From NCBI GenBank assembly GCA_019802505.1, contig JAFMOC010000236.1, positions 515,001 to 579,000 of the forward strand: a stretch of DNA of 64,000 bases, given 5' to 3'. The notes beneath the pieces are model-generated. The model did no database searches. It saw only the letters and a program-made list of their open reading frames with translations, and had not been told where the DNA came from. The position numbers and the translations under genes are program-made. This DNA is from Corydoras sp. C115 (Eukaryota > Chordata > Actinopteri > Siluriformes > Callichthyidae). This document shows, in pieces, positions 1 to 12,545 of the stretch (the first letter of the stretch is position 1; each line of letters starts with the position of its first letter).

Positions 1-149
1 ACACACATACATACATACACACACACACACACACTGACACACACACATACATACACCCCCCCACACACACCTTCACACATACACACACTGACACACACAC
101 ACACACACACACACATACATACATACATACATACATACATACATACACT

Positions 150-182
<33 letters not shown>
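1..182. repeat. CA/CATA microsatellite
   Basis: Alternating ACAC and ACAT repeats with short CACTGACAC interruptions fill the window edge. It continues beyond the left boundary. Confidence 0.95.
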
Positions 183-186
<4 letters not shown>

Positions 187-470
187 GTCTCTCTCATGGC
201 CAGTTGGCTCCACTCTCACTGGTCTGTCTATAAATCATTATCAGCTGATTAAGATGATTAAGATGATTAAGAGCAGATTATTAGCAGCTGCGTGAGCTGT
301 CAGCTCTGATTAGTGTGATGTGTGATGTGTGCGACGCCCGCCTCTCGAACCCGGCCTCCGCATGACGGCTTTTTGTTGAACAAAACTCAGATGAAAGATC
401 AAAGCAGAGTTTTTAATTATGATCATCTTTGGGAACGTCTCCTGAAATAATGAGCCGCTGCCTTTCCTCT
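183..470. other. unique sequence, no gene seen
   Basis: Non-repetitive stretch with a short GATTAAGAT triplication near 250-275. I see no splice-flanked open frame. Confidence 0.5.
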
Positions 471-1855
471 GTCTCACTTTGTAAGTCTCACTCTGTCTGT
501 CTCACTCTGTCTCACTATCATTCTCACTCTCTCAGTCTCACTCTCTGTCTCAACTCTGCCTCACTCTGTCGCACTCTCTCAGTCTCACTATTATTCTCAC
601 TCTGTCAGTCTCACTCTCTGTCTCACTCTGTCTCACTCTGTCAGTCTCACTCTGTCTCACTATCATTCTCACTCTCTCAGTCTCACTCTCTCAGTCTCAC
701 TCTGTCTCACTATCATTCTCACTCTCTCAGTCTCACTCTGTCTGTCTCACTCTGTCTCACTATCATTCTCACTCTCTCAGTCTCACTCACTCTGTCTCAA
801 CTCTGCCTCACTCTGTCGCACTCTCTCAGTCTCACTATTCTTCTCACTCTCTCAGTCTCACTCTGTCTCTGTCTTAATCTGTCAGTCTCACTCTGTCTCA
901 CTATCATTCTCACTCTCTCAGTCTCACTCTCTCTGTCTCACTCTGTCTCAACTCTGCCTCACTCTCTCAGTATCACTATTATTCTCACTCGGTCAGTCTC
1001 AATCTGTCTCACTATCATTCTCACTGTCTGTCTCACTCTCTCAGTCTCACTCTGTCTCACTCTTTCAGTCTCACTCTGTCTGTCTCACTCAGTCTTAATC
1101 TGTCAGTCTCACTCTGTCTCACACTCTCAGTCTCACTCTGTCTCACTATCATTCTCACTGACTGTCTCACTCTGTCAGTCTCTGTTAATCTCACTCTGAC
1201 AGTCTCACTCTGTTAATCTCACTCTCTCAGTCACAATCAGTCTCACTCACACTCTCAGTCACTCTGTCACACACTGTCAGTCTCACACTACTATCTCACT
1301 CTGTCTCACTCTGTCAGTCTCACTCTGTTACTCTCACTCTTTCAGTCTTACTCTGTTAATCACACTCTGTTAATCTCACTCTTTCAGTCTTACTCTGTTA
1401 ATCTCACTCTGTCTCACTCTCTCAGTCTCACTCTGTCTCACTCTGACAGTCTCACTCTGTTAATCTCACTCTTTCAGTCTCACTCTATGTATTGCTTCAT
1501 GTCGCTCTCTCTCTCTCTCTTTCTCACTCTGTACCTCACTTTATGTCTCACTAACATTCTCATTGACTTTCTCACTCTGTCAGTATCACTCTGCCTCACA
1601 CTATCTGTCTCATTCTGTCAGTCTCACTCTTTCAGTCTCACTCTCTGTGTATTGCTTCATGTCGCTCTCTTTCTCTCTCTTTCTCACTCTGTATCTCACT
1701 TTATCACTTCCCGTCTCTCTCTGGATCTCTCTGTATTTTTCCGTCTTGCTGCTGTTCTGTATCACTCCCTCTGCACATCTCTCTCTGTATATTTCAGTCT
1801 ATGTATCTCTCTGTCTTTCTCTCGCTCTGTATCACTCTCTATGTGTATTGATTCA

Positions 1856-1911
<56 letters not shown>

Positions 1912-1916
1912 CATAT
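471..1916. repeat. pyrimidine-rich TCTCACTCTGTC array
   Basis: Degenerate tandem array built from TCTCACTCTGTC, TCTCACTCTCTCAG and TCACTATCATTC units, ending in nearly pure (CT)n at about 1855-1910. It stays open in several frames because the repeat lacks stops (Ser/Leu-rich translations); this is not a gene. Confidence 0.93.
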
Positions 1917-3477
1917 CTAATGATTTGATAAATCAGGGCTGCGTATCTCAGAGTGGTGACTACATTTGCCATTTCACAGAATTACCCCCATCAGATTCCC
2001 CTCTTTTCACTGTACCTGCCCCCAGCCAGCATTCACCTCCAAGTACCCGACTGAAAGAGCGAGCCCCGGGGGAGCGACGTCTGCACACTGCAGCTCCTCA
2101 CGGCCACCGGCGGAGAAGAAACCATAAAACAGATCTGAAGTACGGATTCTACTCAAGGACGTTAAGACGAACCTGAGCCACACTGCAACACAGGTCTTCA
2201 CCGCCGCGCTGGCTTCTGATTGGTCCGTTACAGCATCATGTGCAGCGCCACTTCTTTTCCCTGCACTCGCTCCTCCATCTCCATGATCACCACCTCCAGA
2301 GAGCAGGTTTTATTTGGGTGGTGGACTATTTACAGCATGTGGCATGGAGGAGGTACAAAATGGTGCCACCATTGTCCTGTGAGGACTGAAGGATTAGGTG
2401 GGGCAATAAGATGGATGTGTGCAATGGAGGTACCTGCTTGGTGGAGGTTCTTGCCGCATGGCTTGATGGCACTTGGGTGGAGGGCTCCAGGGTGCACATT
2501 CACACACCAATTCAGTCTTGCTTTTTGACGATCTAAGCAAAACTGCCATTGGAGGATGTCCATGCGGATGTAAGGAGAACATGCAAACTCCCACGACCTT
2601 GTCTTCATCGTGTGGAATCTTCTCTGTGCCACACTGTTTTGTCTTGGGTAGAATAAATAATGCAGTTGGGATGACTGCGATTTGGCAGGTTCTTCTTTTC
2701 ATTTTCCAAAACCTACTGGAAGGAACCGATACAGAAGAGGGGAGAACATGCAAACTCCACACAGCCTCAGTCTGCTGTGCATGGGATCTGAACCCAGAAT
2801 CTTATAGCAGCCCCATTGTGCATCCCCATTAGATCTTTAATAAAATATAGAATGCAGTTGGTAAGAATGAGAATTGGTAGGTTCTTCTTTCCTGTATGAT
2901 GGACGCTTCTAAACAGAATGGGGGTAAGAGGGTAAGAGCTGACATTCTAAACCGCTTATTTAGGAAATCGACTGGAAGAAACCAATACAGATGAGGGGAG
3001 AACATGCCAACTACACACAAAAGCACCTATCCTCTCCTCACCTGGTGTTTAGAACGTCCTCTGTGTTTCCCATTGTATTCATTATCGCTAATCTGCACAG
3101 CGACAGAAACCCACCGTGCTTCATACAAAGTGACCCTTAGGCTCGGATTATGGAACATCCGCCCACAGATTTGATCAAAGGAACTATTGAAGTTGTGGCG
3201 TTTGGAAAACATTCCCCCGATGACGTCATGCTTCTGAACGGCGGCGGCGGCTTTAATGACTTTTCTAATCACGTTCGCGGACGGATTTAGTTCCGGTTAT
3301 TAGAAAGCCAGAAGCTGAGTTATTAATCACTCACCCATGTGCATCCAGCCATACGATGGATTTATCTCGGCCCGTAAGAGCGTGGGATTTCAGATGGAGA
3401 TGATGGAGGACAGGACATGTGAGTGTGGGTGTGGGGGGGGGGAGGTAGAACTAAACTCACAGTCGTTTTCTCATTTT
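1917..3477. other. intergenic/intronic stretch with old repeat traces
   Basis: No convincing gene. At 2306-2345 there is a piece of the dispersed element marked by TTTGGGTGGTGGA (better copies at 12.9 and 14.7 kb). Phrases like GGAGAACATGCAAACTCC at about 2575, 2743 and 2998 are ancient traces related to the SINE body. An open frame after a possible acceptor at 1980 stays open to 2176 but has no recognisable motif. Confidence 0.5.
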
Positions 3478-3597
3478 CAGGCTCTTGGATTGTAACGTTA
3501 TCAATCTGAAGGTTGGCGGTTCAAACCCGCTGTCCATCAAAACCGCCAATATGGCTCCTGAGCAAAAACCCCGTGACCCCATGACCTAAAGCAATGT
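3478..3597 (+). mobile_element. fragment of a second tRNA-like SINE
   Basis: Contains GGTTCAAACCC, a good box B, inside AAGGTTGGCGGTTCAAACCC and followed by CCTGAGCAAAAACC, a layout seen in a common fish SINE class different from the ATGG-tail family. No clear box A remains. Confidence 0.4.
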
Positions 3598-4655
3598 AAT
3601 GTACTATAATATACTATATTATACTATACTACACTACACTATACTATACAACACTAAACTACTCTATACTATACAATACTACATTATACTATACAACACT
3701 AAACTATTCTGTACTATACAACACTACACTATTCTATACTGTATAATAGTAAACAATACTAAACTATTCTTTACAATACTATACACTACATTATTCTATA
3801 CTATAGAATAGTATACAATACTACACTCTTCTACACTATTCTATACTATATATCCATCCATCCATTATCTTCTGCTTTATCCTCTACTAGGGTTGGGGGG
3901 GGTGTTCCCCATGCCCATACAGGGGAGAACGTTTCGGGCGCTGGGCAGATAGACCCAGGACAGGGCACCAATCCATCTCTGGGCACTATTCTATACTATA
4001 TGATAGTATATAATACTACACTATTCTATACAATAGTATACAATATTAAACTATTCTTTACTATACTATACAACACTACACAATTCTATACTATACAATA
4101 GTATATAATACTACCCTATTCTATACAATACAACACTACACTATTCTATACTATACAGTACTATACAACACTATACTATTACATACTATATAATAGTATC
4201 CAATACTACACTATTCTATACTGTATAATAGTATACAATACTAAACTACTTTTTACAATACTATACACATTATTCTATACTATAGAATAGTATACAACAC
4301 TATACTCTTCTAAACTATTCTATACTATACAATACTACACTATACTATACAATGAAATACTACACTATGCTATACTATATAATAGTATACAACACTACAC
4401 TATTCTATACTATATAATAGTATATAATACCACACTATTCTATACAATAGTATACAATATTAAACTATTCTTTACTATACTATACAACACTACACTGTTC
4501 TATACAATACAATACAAGACTAAACTATGCTATACAATACCATACGATACAATATTATGCTACACAATACCATACTATTTTATACTATATTATACAATAC
4601 TATACTAATCAATACTATACAATATTTTACTACACAATACTATACTATACAGCTG
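3598..4655. repeat. ACTATA/ACACTATTCTAT satellite
   Basis: AT-rich degenerate tandem array of ACTATAC, ACACTATTCTAT and ATAGTATACAAT words, split by a SINE fragment at 3849-3986. Many words are mutually inverted (ATACTAT/ATAGTAT), so either strand can fold. Confidence 0.9.
3849..3986 (-). mobile_element. ATGG-tail SINE, 3' part
   Basis: Begins TCCATCCATCCATTATCTTC and stops at CCAATCCATCTCTGGGCAC, so only the tail half is present. The satellite array resumes on both sides, which places the insertion inside the array. Confidence 0.85.
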
Positions 4656-4775
4656 GGCTGCATCCGGAATATACTACTAACCTACTACATAGTTGGCAAA
4701 AGTCGTAGGCAAGAATGGCTAGTATATCCGAAAATGCAGTTCAGCATGCCTACTTTGGATTAGGACACATTAGTC
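4656..4775. other. diverged dispersed repeat
   Basis: Text around CCTACTACATAGTTGGCAAAAG and GTATATCCGAAAATGCAGTT resembles the 'CTACTACGTAGTAGGCAG' repeat that forms the array at 30.8-32.4 kb, in one diverged copy. Confidence 0.4.
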
Positions 4776-5114
4776 ACAGTCGGCTTAGTGGTTTGCATGT
4801 TCTCCTCTCAGCACTAGGGATTCCTGGTTCAAATCCCCATCTGGGTGGAGTTTCCATGTTCTCTCCGTGTCCGCGTGGGTTTTCTCTGGTTTCTCCGGTT
4901 TCCTTCCACAGTCCAAAAACATGGATCAAGGTCAATTCCAAATTGCCCCATATAGAGTGTGTCTGTGTGAGTGAGTGTGTGTCCAGTGATTGATTGGCGT
5001 CCTGTCCTGGGTGTATCTGCATAGCGCCCGAAACGTTCCTCCCTGGATGGGCATGGGGAACCCCCCCGCGACCCTAGTAGAGGATAAAGCAGAAGATAAT
5101 GGATGGATGGATGG
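4776..5114 (+). mobile_element. ATGG-tail SINE, near full length
   Basis: Box A GGCTTAGTGG is intact; box B has one change (GGTTCAAATCC). Ends in GGATGGATGGATGG, directly against the next copy. Confidence 0.9.
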
Positions 5115-5457
5115 TTTATAATTGGGTGGCACGGTGGCTTAGTGGTTTAGCATGTTCTCCTCTCAGCGCTAGGGGTTCCCGGTTCAAATCTCAAACTGGG
5201 TGGAGTTTCCATGTTCTCCCTGTATCCGTGTGGGTTTCCTCTGGGTTCTCTGATTTCCTCCCACAGTCCAAAAACATGGATGAAGTCAAGTGAGTTCTCC
5301 AAATGGCCCCATATAGAGTGTGTGTCCAGCGATAGATTGGCGTCCTGTCCCTGGTGTATCTGCCCAGCGCCCGAAACACCCCCCCCCCCACCCCCCGCGA
5401 CCCTAGTAGAGGATAAAGCGGAAGATAATGGATGGATGGATGGATGGTTTATAATTG
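5115..5457 (+). mobile_element. ATGG-tail SINE with target-site duplication
   Basis: The 10-bp direct repeat TTTATAATTG flanks the element (5115-5124 and 5448-5457), the expected mark of retrotransposition. It landed just after the tail of the preceding copy, so it is the younger of the two. Box A is perfect; box B reads GGTTCAAATCT. Confidence 0.9.
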
Positions 5458-6335
5458 AATGTTTGTGTTTCTTAAAAAAGGCATCTAAGTGCATCACTGC
5501 CCGCCTCTCTCTTCTCACCAACCTGATCGCAGGATTCCAGAACCCATCAAACTGTCAGGAGGAACCACACTTCTGATTTGGTGCCTTCGTGTCAGACTCA
5601 ACAAGACTTTGAGTAATTAGTTCCACCAGAGAGCACTAATTAATCCGTTCCAGAGACATGTAAGACAGCTGATTCGGTCCTATCCCGTGATAAAGCCGCT
5701 GTCACATGCACCGTAGCGGATATGCCATCCCGTCTCCTCATTTGCGACATGGACAAACTCGAGGCACACGGATCGGAATTCAGAATTCGGTGAAGTTTAA
5801 TGTTCAGCTGCATGAGTGTCCTTTACAAATGAAGGGTTGCATAATATTTACATCACATGACCAGAAGTGAAACTTGTGCATAGTGGGGGGGGGGGGGGGG
5901 GGGGTTTCACTCATAACGACACGCCGAGTAACAAAAAGTTCATCGATCAGAATGATATAAACAATACCGAGGCGCGAAATCAAGACGGACGACCGACGAG
6001 GATCATCCTGATAAACGTCCGCACCGGCGAGCCAATCAAACACAAGAGATCAGTCACGTGACAGAACGATCAACACCACACGGCCAAAAACACGTGGACA
6101 CGGGGGCTGGGTGGGGAAGACATTCCAATTCATCCCAAAGATGTCTGGTGGTAATGAGATGGGCGCACTTTCTTGAACGCCCACTAAGGCGTACGACGTG
6201 GATTTTTCGATACGAGGGCGGAGGCGGGGACGGGGGTCGGGTGACACACACGGCAGACCCGCATCTGAAGCTCCGCCTCCCGTGAATTAGGTTTCTGATT
6301 GGCGTGTCCACATACTTTCGGTCACATGGTTCCTG
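5458..6335. other. no gene seen; G20 run
   Basis: Unique-looking sequence with a run of 20 G at 5885-5904. No splice-flanked open frame was convincing. It ends in a TAATAG/TAATAA simple repeat that leads into the 1.06-kb array. Confidence 0.5.
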
Positions 6336-6365
6336 ACAGTAATAGTAATAGTAATAATAATAATA

Positions 6366-9300
6366 ACTAGACATGTATTTCCAAGGAACTACAGAGATGG
6401 CTTTTGAATGCTTGGCCCATGAACGGGTTAAAATTTGGAGAAAGTGCCATTTAATTTGCCCTGTTGCCCCTCATCCTGCAGCAGTCTGTGTTGCCTTCAA
6501 ATGAGCCACCCTTATAAGCCCACACAAAAAACCTGGTGACGTCACTCGGCCAGGCTCCCTGATGCTGATTGGCTGTTGCCTGTGTGTGTGAAAGTGCATG
6601 CAGCACACAGAGACTCATTCTGAAGTCAGTGAAGAAATCCGTTTTTTACTACCTCCAAACAAACGCTCATAACTCGGGAAATCTTTCACCTATCGCTTAA
6701 CCAAAGACACCGTTAGAAACTAGACCGTTGGGGGATTATTCTGGTGTAATTTGATGCAGATTGAATAAAAAATGACCGAGTTATGGCGATTTAGAAACTT
6801 AAAAGACGATCCGAAAATCCTTTTTAATGGTTGTCTATGGAGCCGATTCAGGCACTCCCGCCAAACAAACGCTCATAGCTCGGAAACTAAAACTTCAATC
6901 CTCATGAAACTCTGTCATGTTAGAGAGAACTAAAATATCTATCGTTTAAGGGTAAAATGGAGTTTCTAGGTGAAAGTATCGCGACGTTACAGACGTTTGT
7001 TTGGCGAAAAAAAAATGATTCCCGAAACAGAGTGGGGATGACATCACCCACTCTAGCAGTCCCATTGAAAATGAATGGGGTGAATTTTCCGATTTTCAAA
7101 GATCGATAAAAAGTGATCGGTAAGTCCAATCTTGATAAAACTTTGGATTTTTGCAGACATTTACCCCCAGTCTAAGTCTCTGAAGTTTCGTAGCTGTAGC
7201 TCCAAAAATGACCGAGTTATGGCCGTCCGAAAATCAGCCCCATGCATTCTCTATGGGGATTTTTTCCTCTTAAAACTTAATTTTATTAAAAACTATAAAT
7301 GTTACAAACTCCAAAAATACATAGCACAGGTCCCGTAATCATTACCTACGTAACGGTGTTCGAACCGAGTCTGTACGTCGAGCGGTTCGGGCTGAATTAA
7401 TCGCAGAAAGTCGGTCTTAAGAAGAATAATAATAAGAATACTAGACATGTATTTCCAAGGAACTACAGAGATGGCTTTTGAATGCTTGGCCCATGAACGG
7501 GTTAAAATTTGGAGAAAGTGCCATTTAATTTGCCCTGTTGCCCCTCATCCTGCAGCAGTCTGTGTTGCCTTCAAATGAGCCACCCTTATAAGGCAACCTG
7601 GTGACGTCACTCGGCAAGGCTCCCTGATGCTGATTGGCTGTTGCCTGTGTGTGTGAAAGTGCATGCAGCACACAGAGACTCATTCTGAAGTCAGTGAAAA
7701 AATCCGTTTTTTACTACCTCCAAACAAACGCTCATAACTCGGGAAATCTTTCACCTATCGCTTAACCAAAGACACCGTTAGAAACTAGACCGTTGGGGGA
7801 TTATTCTGGTGTAATTTGATGCAGATTGAATAAAAAATGAGCGAGTTATGGCGATTTAGAAACTTAGAAGACGATCCGAAAATCCTTTTTAATGGTTGTC
7901 TATGGAGCCGGTTCAGCCACTCCCGCCAAACAAACGCTCATAGCTCGGAAACTAAAACTTCAATCCTCATGAAACTCGGTCATGTTAGAGAGAACTAAAA
8001 TATCTATCGTTTAAGGGTAAAATGGAGTTTCTAGGTGAAAGTATCGCGATGTTACAGACGTTTGTTTGGCGAAAAAAAAGCATTCCTGAAACAGAGCGTG
8101 GATGACGTCACCCGCTCTGCCGGCTCCATAGGAAATGAATGGAGTGAATTTTCCGATTTTCAAAGATCGATAAAAACTGATCGGTAAGTCCAATCTTGAT
8201 AAAACTTTGGACTTTTGCAGATATTTACCCCCAGTCTAAGTCTCTGAAGTTTCGTGGCTGTAGCTCTAAAAATGGCCGAGTTATGGCCGTCCGAAAATCA
8301 GCCCCATGCATTTCAATGGGGATTTTTCAATTTTTAAACTTAATTTTATTAAAAACTATAAATGTTACAAACTCCAAAAATACATAGCACAGGTCTCGTG
8401 AACATTCCCTACGCAACGGTGTTCGAACCGAGTCTGTACGTCGAGCGGTTCGGGCTGAATTAATCGCAGAAATGTGCTGAAGAAGAATAAGAACTAGACA
8501 TGTATTTCCAAGGAACTACAGAGATGGCTTTTGAATGCTTGGCCCATGAACGGGTTAAAATTTGGAGAAAGTGCCATTTAATTTGCCCTGTTGCCCCTCA
8601 TCCTGCAGCAGTCTGTGTTGCCTTCAAATGAGCCACCCATATAAGGCAACCTGGTGACGTCACTCGGCAGGCTCCCTGATGCTGATTGGCTGTTGCCTGT
8701 GTGTGTGAAAGTGCAGCTGCAGCACACAGAGACTCATTCTGAAGTCAGTGAAAAAATCCGTTTTTTACTACCTCCAAACAAACGCTCATAACTCGGGAAA
8801 TCTTTCACCTATCGCTTAACCAAAGACACCGTTAGAAACTAGACCGTTGGGGATTATTCTGGTGTAATTTGATGCAGATTGAATAAAAAATGAGCGAGTT
8901 ATGGCGATTTAGAAACTTAAAAGACGATCCGAAAATCCGTTATAATGGGAGTCTATGCAGCCGGTTCAGCCACTCCCGCCAAACAAACGCTCATAGCTCG
9001 GAAACTAAAACTTCAATCCTCATGAAACTCGGTCATGTTAGAGAGAACTAAAATATCTATCGTTTAAGGGTAAAATGGAGTTTCTAGGTGAAAGTATCGC
9101 GATGTTACAGACGTTTGTTTGGCGAAAAAAAAAGCATTCCCGAAACAGAGCGTGGATGACGTCACCCGCTCTGCCGGCTCCATAGGAAATGAATGGAGTG
9201 AATTTTCCGATTTTCAAAGATCGATAAAAACTGATCGGTAAGTCCAATCTTGATAAAACTTTGGACTTTTGCAGACATTTACCCCCAGTCTAAGTCTCTG

Positions 9301-10620
9301 AAGTTTCGTGGCTGTAGCTCTAAAAATGGCCGAGTTATGGCCGTCCGAAAATCAGCCCCATGCATTTCTATGGGGATTTTTCAATTTTTAAACTTAATTT
9401 TATTAAAAACTATAAATGTTACAAACTCCAAAAATACATAGCCCCGTTCTCGTGAACATTCCCTACGCAACGGTGTTCGAACCGAGTCTGTACGTCGAGC
9501 GGTTCGGGCTGAATTAATCGCAGAAATGTGCTGAAGAAGAATAAGAATAATAATAATAACTAGATTTGTATTTCCAAGGAACTACAGAGATGGCTTTTGA
9601 ATGCTTGGCCCATGAACGGGTTAAAATTTGGAGAAAGTGCCATTTAATTTGCCCTGTTGCCCCTCATCCTGCAGCAGTCTGTGTTGCCTTCAAATGAGCC
9701 ACCCTTATAAGGCAACCTGGTGACGTCACTCGGCAGGCTCCCTGATGCTGATTGGCTGTTGCCTGTGTGTGTGAAAGTGCATGCAGCACACAGAGACTCA
9801 TTCTGAAGTCAGTGAAAAAATCCGTTTTTTACTACCTCCAAACAAACGCTCATAACTCGGGAAATCTTTCACCTATCGCTTAACCAAAGACACCGTTAGA
9901 AACTAGACCGTTGGGGGATTATTCTGGTGTAATTTGATGCAGATTGAATAAAAAATGCGATTTAGAAACTTAAAAGACGATCCGAAAATCCGTTATAATG
10001 GGAGTCTATGCAGCCGGTTCAGCCACTCCCGCCAAACAAACGCTCATAGCTCGGAAAACTAAAACTTCAATCCTCATGAAACTCGGTCATGTTAGAGAGA
10101 ACTAAAATATCTATCGTTTAAGGGTAAAAATGGAGTTTCTAGGTGAAAGTATCGCGATGTTACAGACGTTTGTTTGGCGAAAAAAAAAAAAAAGCATTCC
10201 CGAAACAGAGCGTGGATGACGTCACCCGCTCTGCCGGCTCCATAGGAAATGAATGGAGTGAATTTTTTCCGATTTTCAAAGATCGATAAAAAAAAAAAAA
10301 AAAAAAACTGATCCGTAAGTCCAATCTTGATAAAACTTTGGACTTTTGCAGACATTTACCCCCAGTCTAAGTCTCTGAAGTTTCGTGGCTGTAGCTCTAA
10401 AAATGGCCGAGTTATGGCCGTCCGAAAATCAGCCCCATGCATTTTTCTATGGGGATTTTTCTTTTTTTTTTAAAACTTAATTTTATTAAAAACTATAAAT
10501 GTTACAAACTCCAAAAATACATAGCCCCGTTCTCGTGAACATTCCCTACGCAACGGTGTTCGAACCGAGTCTGTACGTCGAGCCGTTCGGGCTGAATTAA
10601 TCGCAGAAATGTGCTGAAGA
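6366..10620. repeat. tandem array of four 1.06-kb units
   Basis: Four head-to-tail copies start with CTAGACATGTATTTCCAAGG (CTAGATTTG in the last) at about 6367, 7441, 8494 and 9560. Periods are about 1074, 1053, 1066 and 1060 bp. Each ends in GAATTAATCGCAGAAA and is joined by AAGAAGAATAATAATAA spacers. Copies are very similar; unit 4 has longer A/T runs. Short open frames of 60-69 codons recur in each unit on both strands, but differences among units change amino acids freely, so I read them as non-coding. Likely a non-autonomous mobile element or young satellite. Confidence 0.92.
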
Positions 10621-10789
10621 ATAATAATAATAATAATAATAATAAGAATATGAGGAATAACAATAGATGGCTTTTTTCAAAAGCCATCTAATAATAAGAA
10701 TATGAGTAATAACAATAGATGGCTTTTTTCAAAAGCCATCTAATAAGAATTTGAGGGATAACAATAGATGGCTTTTTTCAAAAGCCATC

Positions 10790-10820
<31 letters not shown>
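10621..10820. repeat. three tandem perfect hairpins in (TAA)n
   Basis: Three identical 25-bp palindromes (10665-10689, 10717-10741, 10766-10790), each an 11-bp arm AGATGGCTTTT, a TTC loop and the exact complement AAAAGCCATCT. They sit in AATAATAAGAATATGAG spacers of about 25 bp and are followed by (AAT)n to about 10820. Confidence 0.9.
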
Positions 10821-10822
<2 letters not shown>

Positions 10823-11720
10823 TAATTAGGAAGAACAGGGATGGTTCTGGACACGGGGATTGACACATACACCATGTGACGTGGAAACATCTTTAAATAT
10901 GGCACGGTAACCGACATAGCTACACAAACACACCGAGATCAAAGCGATGCGAGAGCGGTTCATTCACTTTTTTTTCCGCGTTTTCGTCCTTCACATCAAA
11001 CACAAACACGCCGTTTAGGGATTGGATACTTTACTCACTGACCACTATAGAGGATGCACCTGCCTACAGCCATGGGGTCCTATCCCGAACCCACCTTCCA
11101 CCCTCGCTTTCACCCCGCCCACCGTCTATTCCCACGCCATCGGTTAAATAGCAACGCTGCCTGTAAGTACAGCTCCCCGATGGGCGTGGCCATCTCCAAA
11201 TCAGGCGTGTTTAGGTACGTTTCTGGCATATTGCTACCATGGCGACGGAAACCCCAGGTGCGCCGCTGACTGCAAACAACGTGGGTCGCTATCTAGGTGG
11301 TGGATCATCAACCCAGGGGCGTGGCCAACGCCACGGAACGCTATTAAATCGGATTGCATTTGCACAGAGAATGCAAATCTATAGTCTACACTATACTCTA
11401 CTGTGGGTTCTCCATTCACAGGAACATGGAGAACATCATGTTGAGCACCGCTCAAATAGCAACCCGCCAAAGTCAGAGCGCCACCTGGTTCTTAAAGGGA
11501 ACAGCACTTTACACGCGCCCTTTTGCGCATTTTGTCGTACGTTTCCCGTCGTCACAATGGCAAGACACACTGACACGCCCTCAATCAAGCTTGACGTCTC
11601 GCTGAAAATAGCTACAACAGGGCCCATCGTCTCGCATCTCCACCTACCATATAGATGGACTTTGTAGTTCTACAATCCCAATCTGTAGTCCATGTTTTAA
11701 TCCCCATGGTTCTCTAACGT
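10821..11720. other. dispersed-repeat stretch, no gene
   Basis: No supported exon. 11110-11360 carries a dispersed element with CGGTTAAATAGCAACGCTGC and GGGCGTGGCC; related text occurs near 28455-28530, 37255-37310 and 50320. 11646-11700 is a trace of the ATAGATGGACTTTGTAGTT element. Confidence 0.5.
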
Positions 11721-12032
11721 GGGCGGCACGGTGGTTTAGTGGTTTAGCATGTTCGCCTCTCAGCGTTGGGGATTCCTGGTTCGAATCCCAATCTGGGTGG
11801 AGTTTCCATGTTCTCCCCGTGTCCGCATGGGTTTCCTCCGGGTTCTCCGGTTTCCTCCCACAGTCCAAAAACATGGATCAAGGTCAACTGAATTCTCCAA
11901 ATTGCCCCATATAGAGTGTGTTTGTGAGGGAGTGATAGATTGGTACTCTGTCCTGGGTCAAAAACGTTCTCCCCTGGATGGGTAGGTGGAACCTGACCCT
12001 GTTGGAGGATTAAGCAGAAGATGATGGATGGA
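11721..12032 (+). mobile_element. ATGG-tail SINE
   Basis: Box A is TGGTTTAGTGG and box B is a perfect GGTTCGAATCC. The middle is shortened after GTGTGTTTGTGAG, and the tail is ATGGATGGATG. Confidence 0.88.
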
Positions 12033-12300
12033 TGAGTTCTGGAACGATCAAGACCCCCACAATGCAGATATTATTTTGGTGGATTGTTCGCAACATGGAG
12101 GCGGTGGAGTAGGTGGAGGATATGGATATGTTTAACATGGACTTCTATATGGACTACAGACTGTAATGGTAGAACTACAAATTGCGTCGGTAGGGTGAGT
12201 GGAGCTGATACCATGGACAACATGCGCTCTAACATGGAGGTGGCCCCCAAAGACCCCTCCACTGTGGGGGTTCCATATCGTCCTGTTGGGGTTTATTAAG
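12033..12300. mobile_element. old dispersed element (GGACTACAGACTGTAATGG type)
   Basis: Carries ATATGGACTACAGACTGTAA, GTAGAACTACAAATTG and GTGGAGCTGATACCATGGAC, in the order seen in the copies at 13.0-13.3 and 30.0 kb. A widespread fish repeat; class not assigned. Confidence 0.55.
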
Positions 12301-12537
12301 TAAGACTGACCGGCTGGCTGAGCCCTCACGCTGTTGCACGGTTCGAACGAGGTTCCCCCTCAACGCCCTGCCCCGGGATGTAAAAAAAATCATCATGCAC
12401 CGACCAAAAAAAAAAAACAAAAAACGAGGCAAATAAATAACGCCATAGAAACGGGACGTCCAAAACCAAGAGAGTACTGGAACGGGTCCTCGAGAGAATA
12501 CACCAGGCCATACGGTTCACATCTCAAAGAGTAGAAA
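12301..12537. other. unassigned, no gene
   Basis: Contains an A-rich stretch at about 12380-12430. Nothing codes convincingly. Confidence 0.4.
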
Positions 12538-12545
12538 AGGGGTCG

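Noticed and set aside
429..1199. Plus-strand open frame of 256 codons, Ser/Leu/His-rich
   Set aside because: Lies almost wholly in the TCTCACTCTGTC array; no codon pattern other than the repeat.
1980..2176. Possible plus-strand last exon after CATTTCACAG
   Set aside because: Two frames partly open, none with recognisable protein character or an identifiable upstream exon.
5115..5457. tRNA gene from box A and box B
   Set aside because: The boxes belong to the SINE's tRNA-derived head; the cloverleaf is incomplete, lacks an acceptor stem, and the same head occurs dozens of times.
6920..10355. Recurring 60-69 codon frames in each 1.06-kb unit
   Set aside because: Changes among units are mostly amino-acid altering, with frameshifts in A-runs; no sign of selection for protein.
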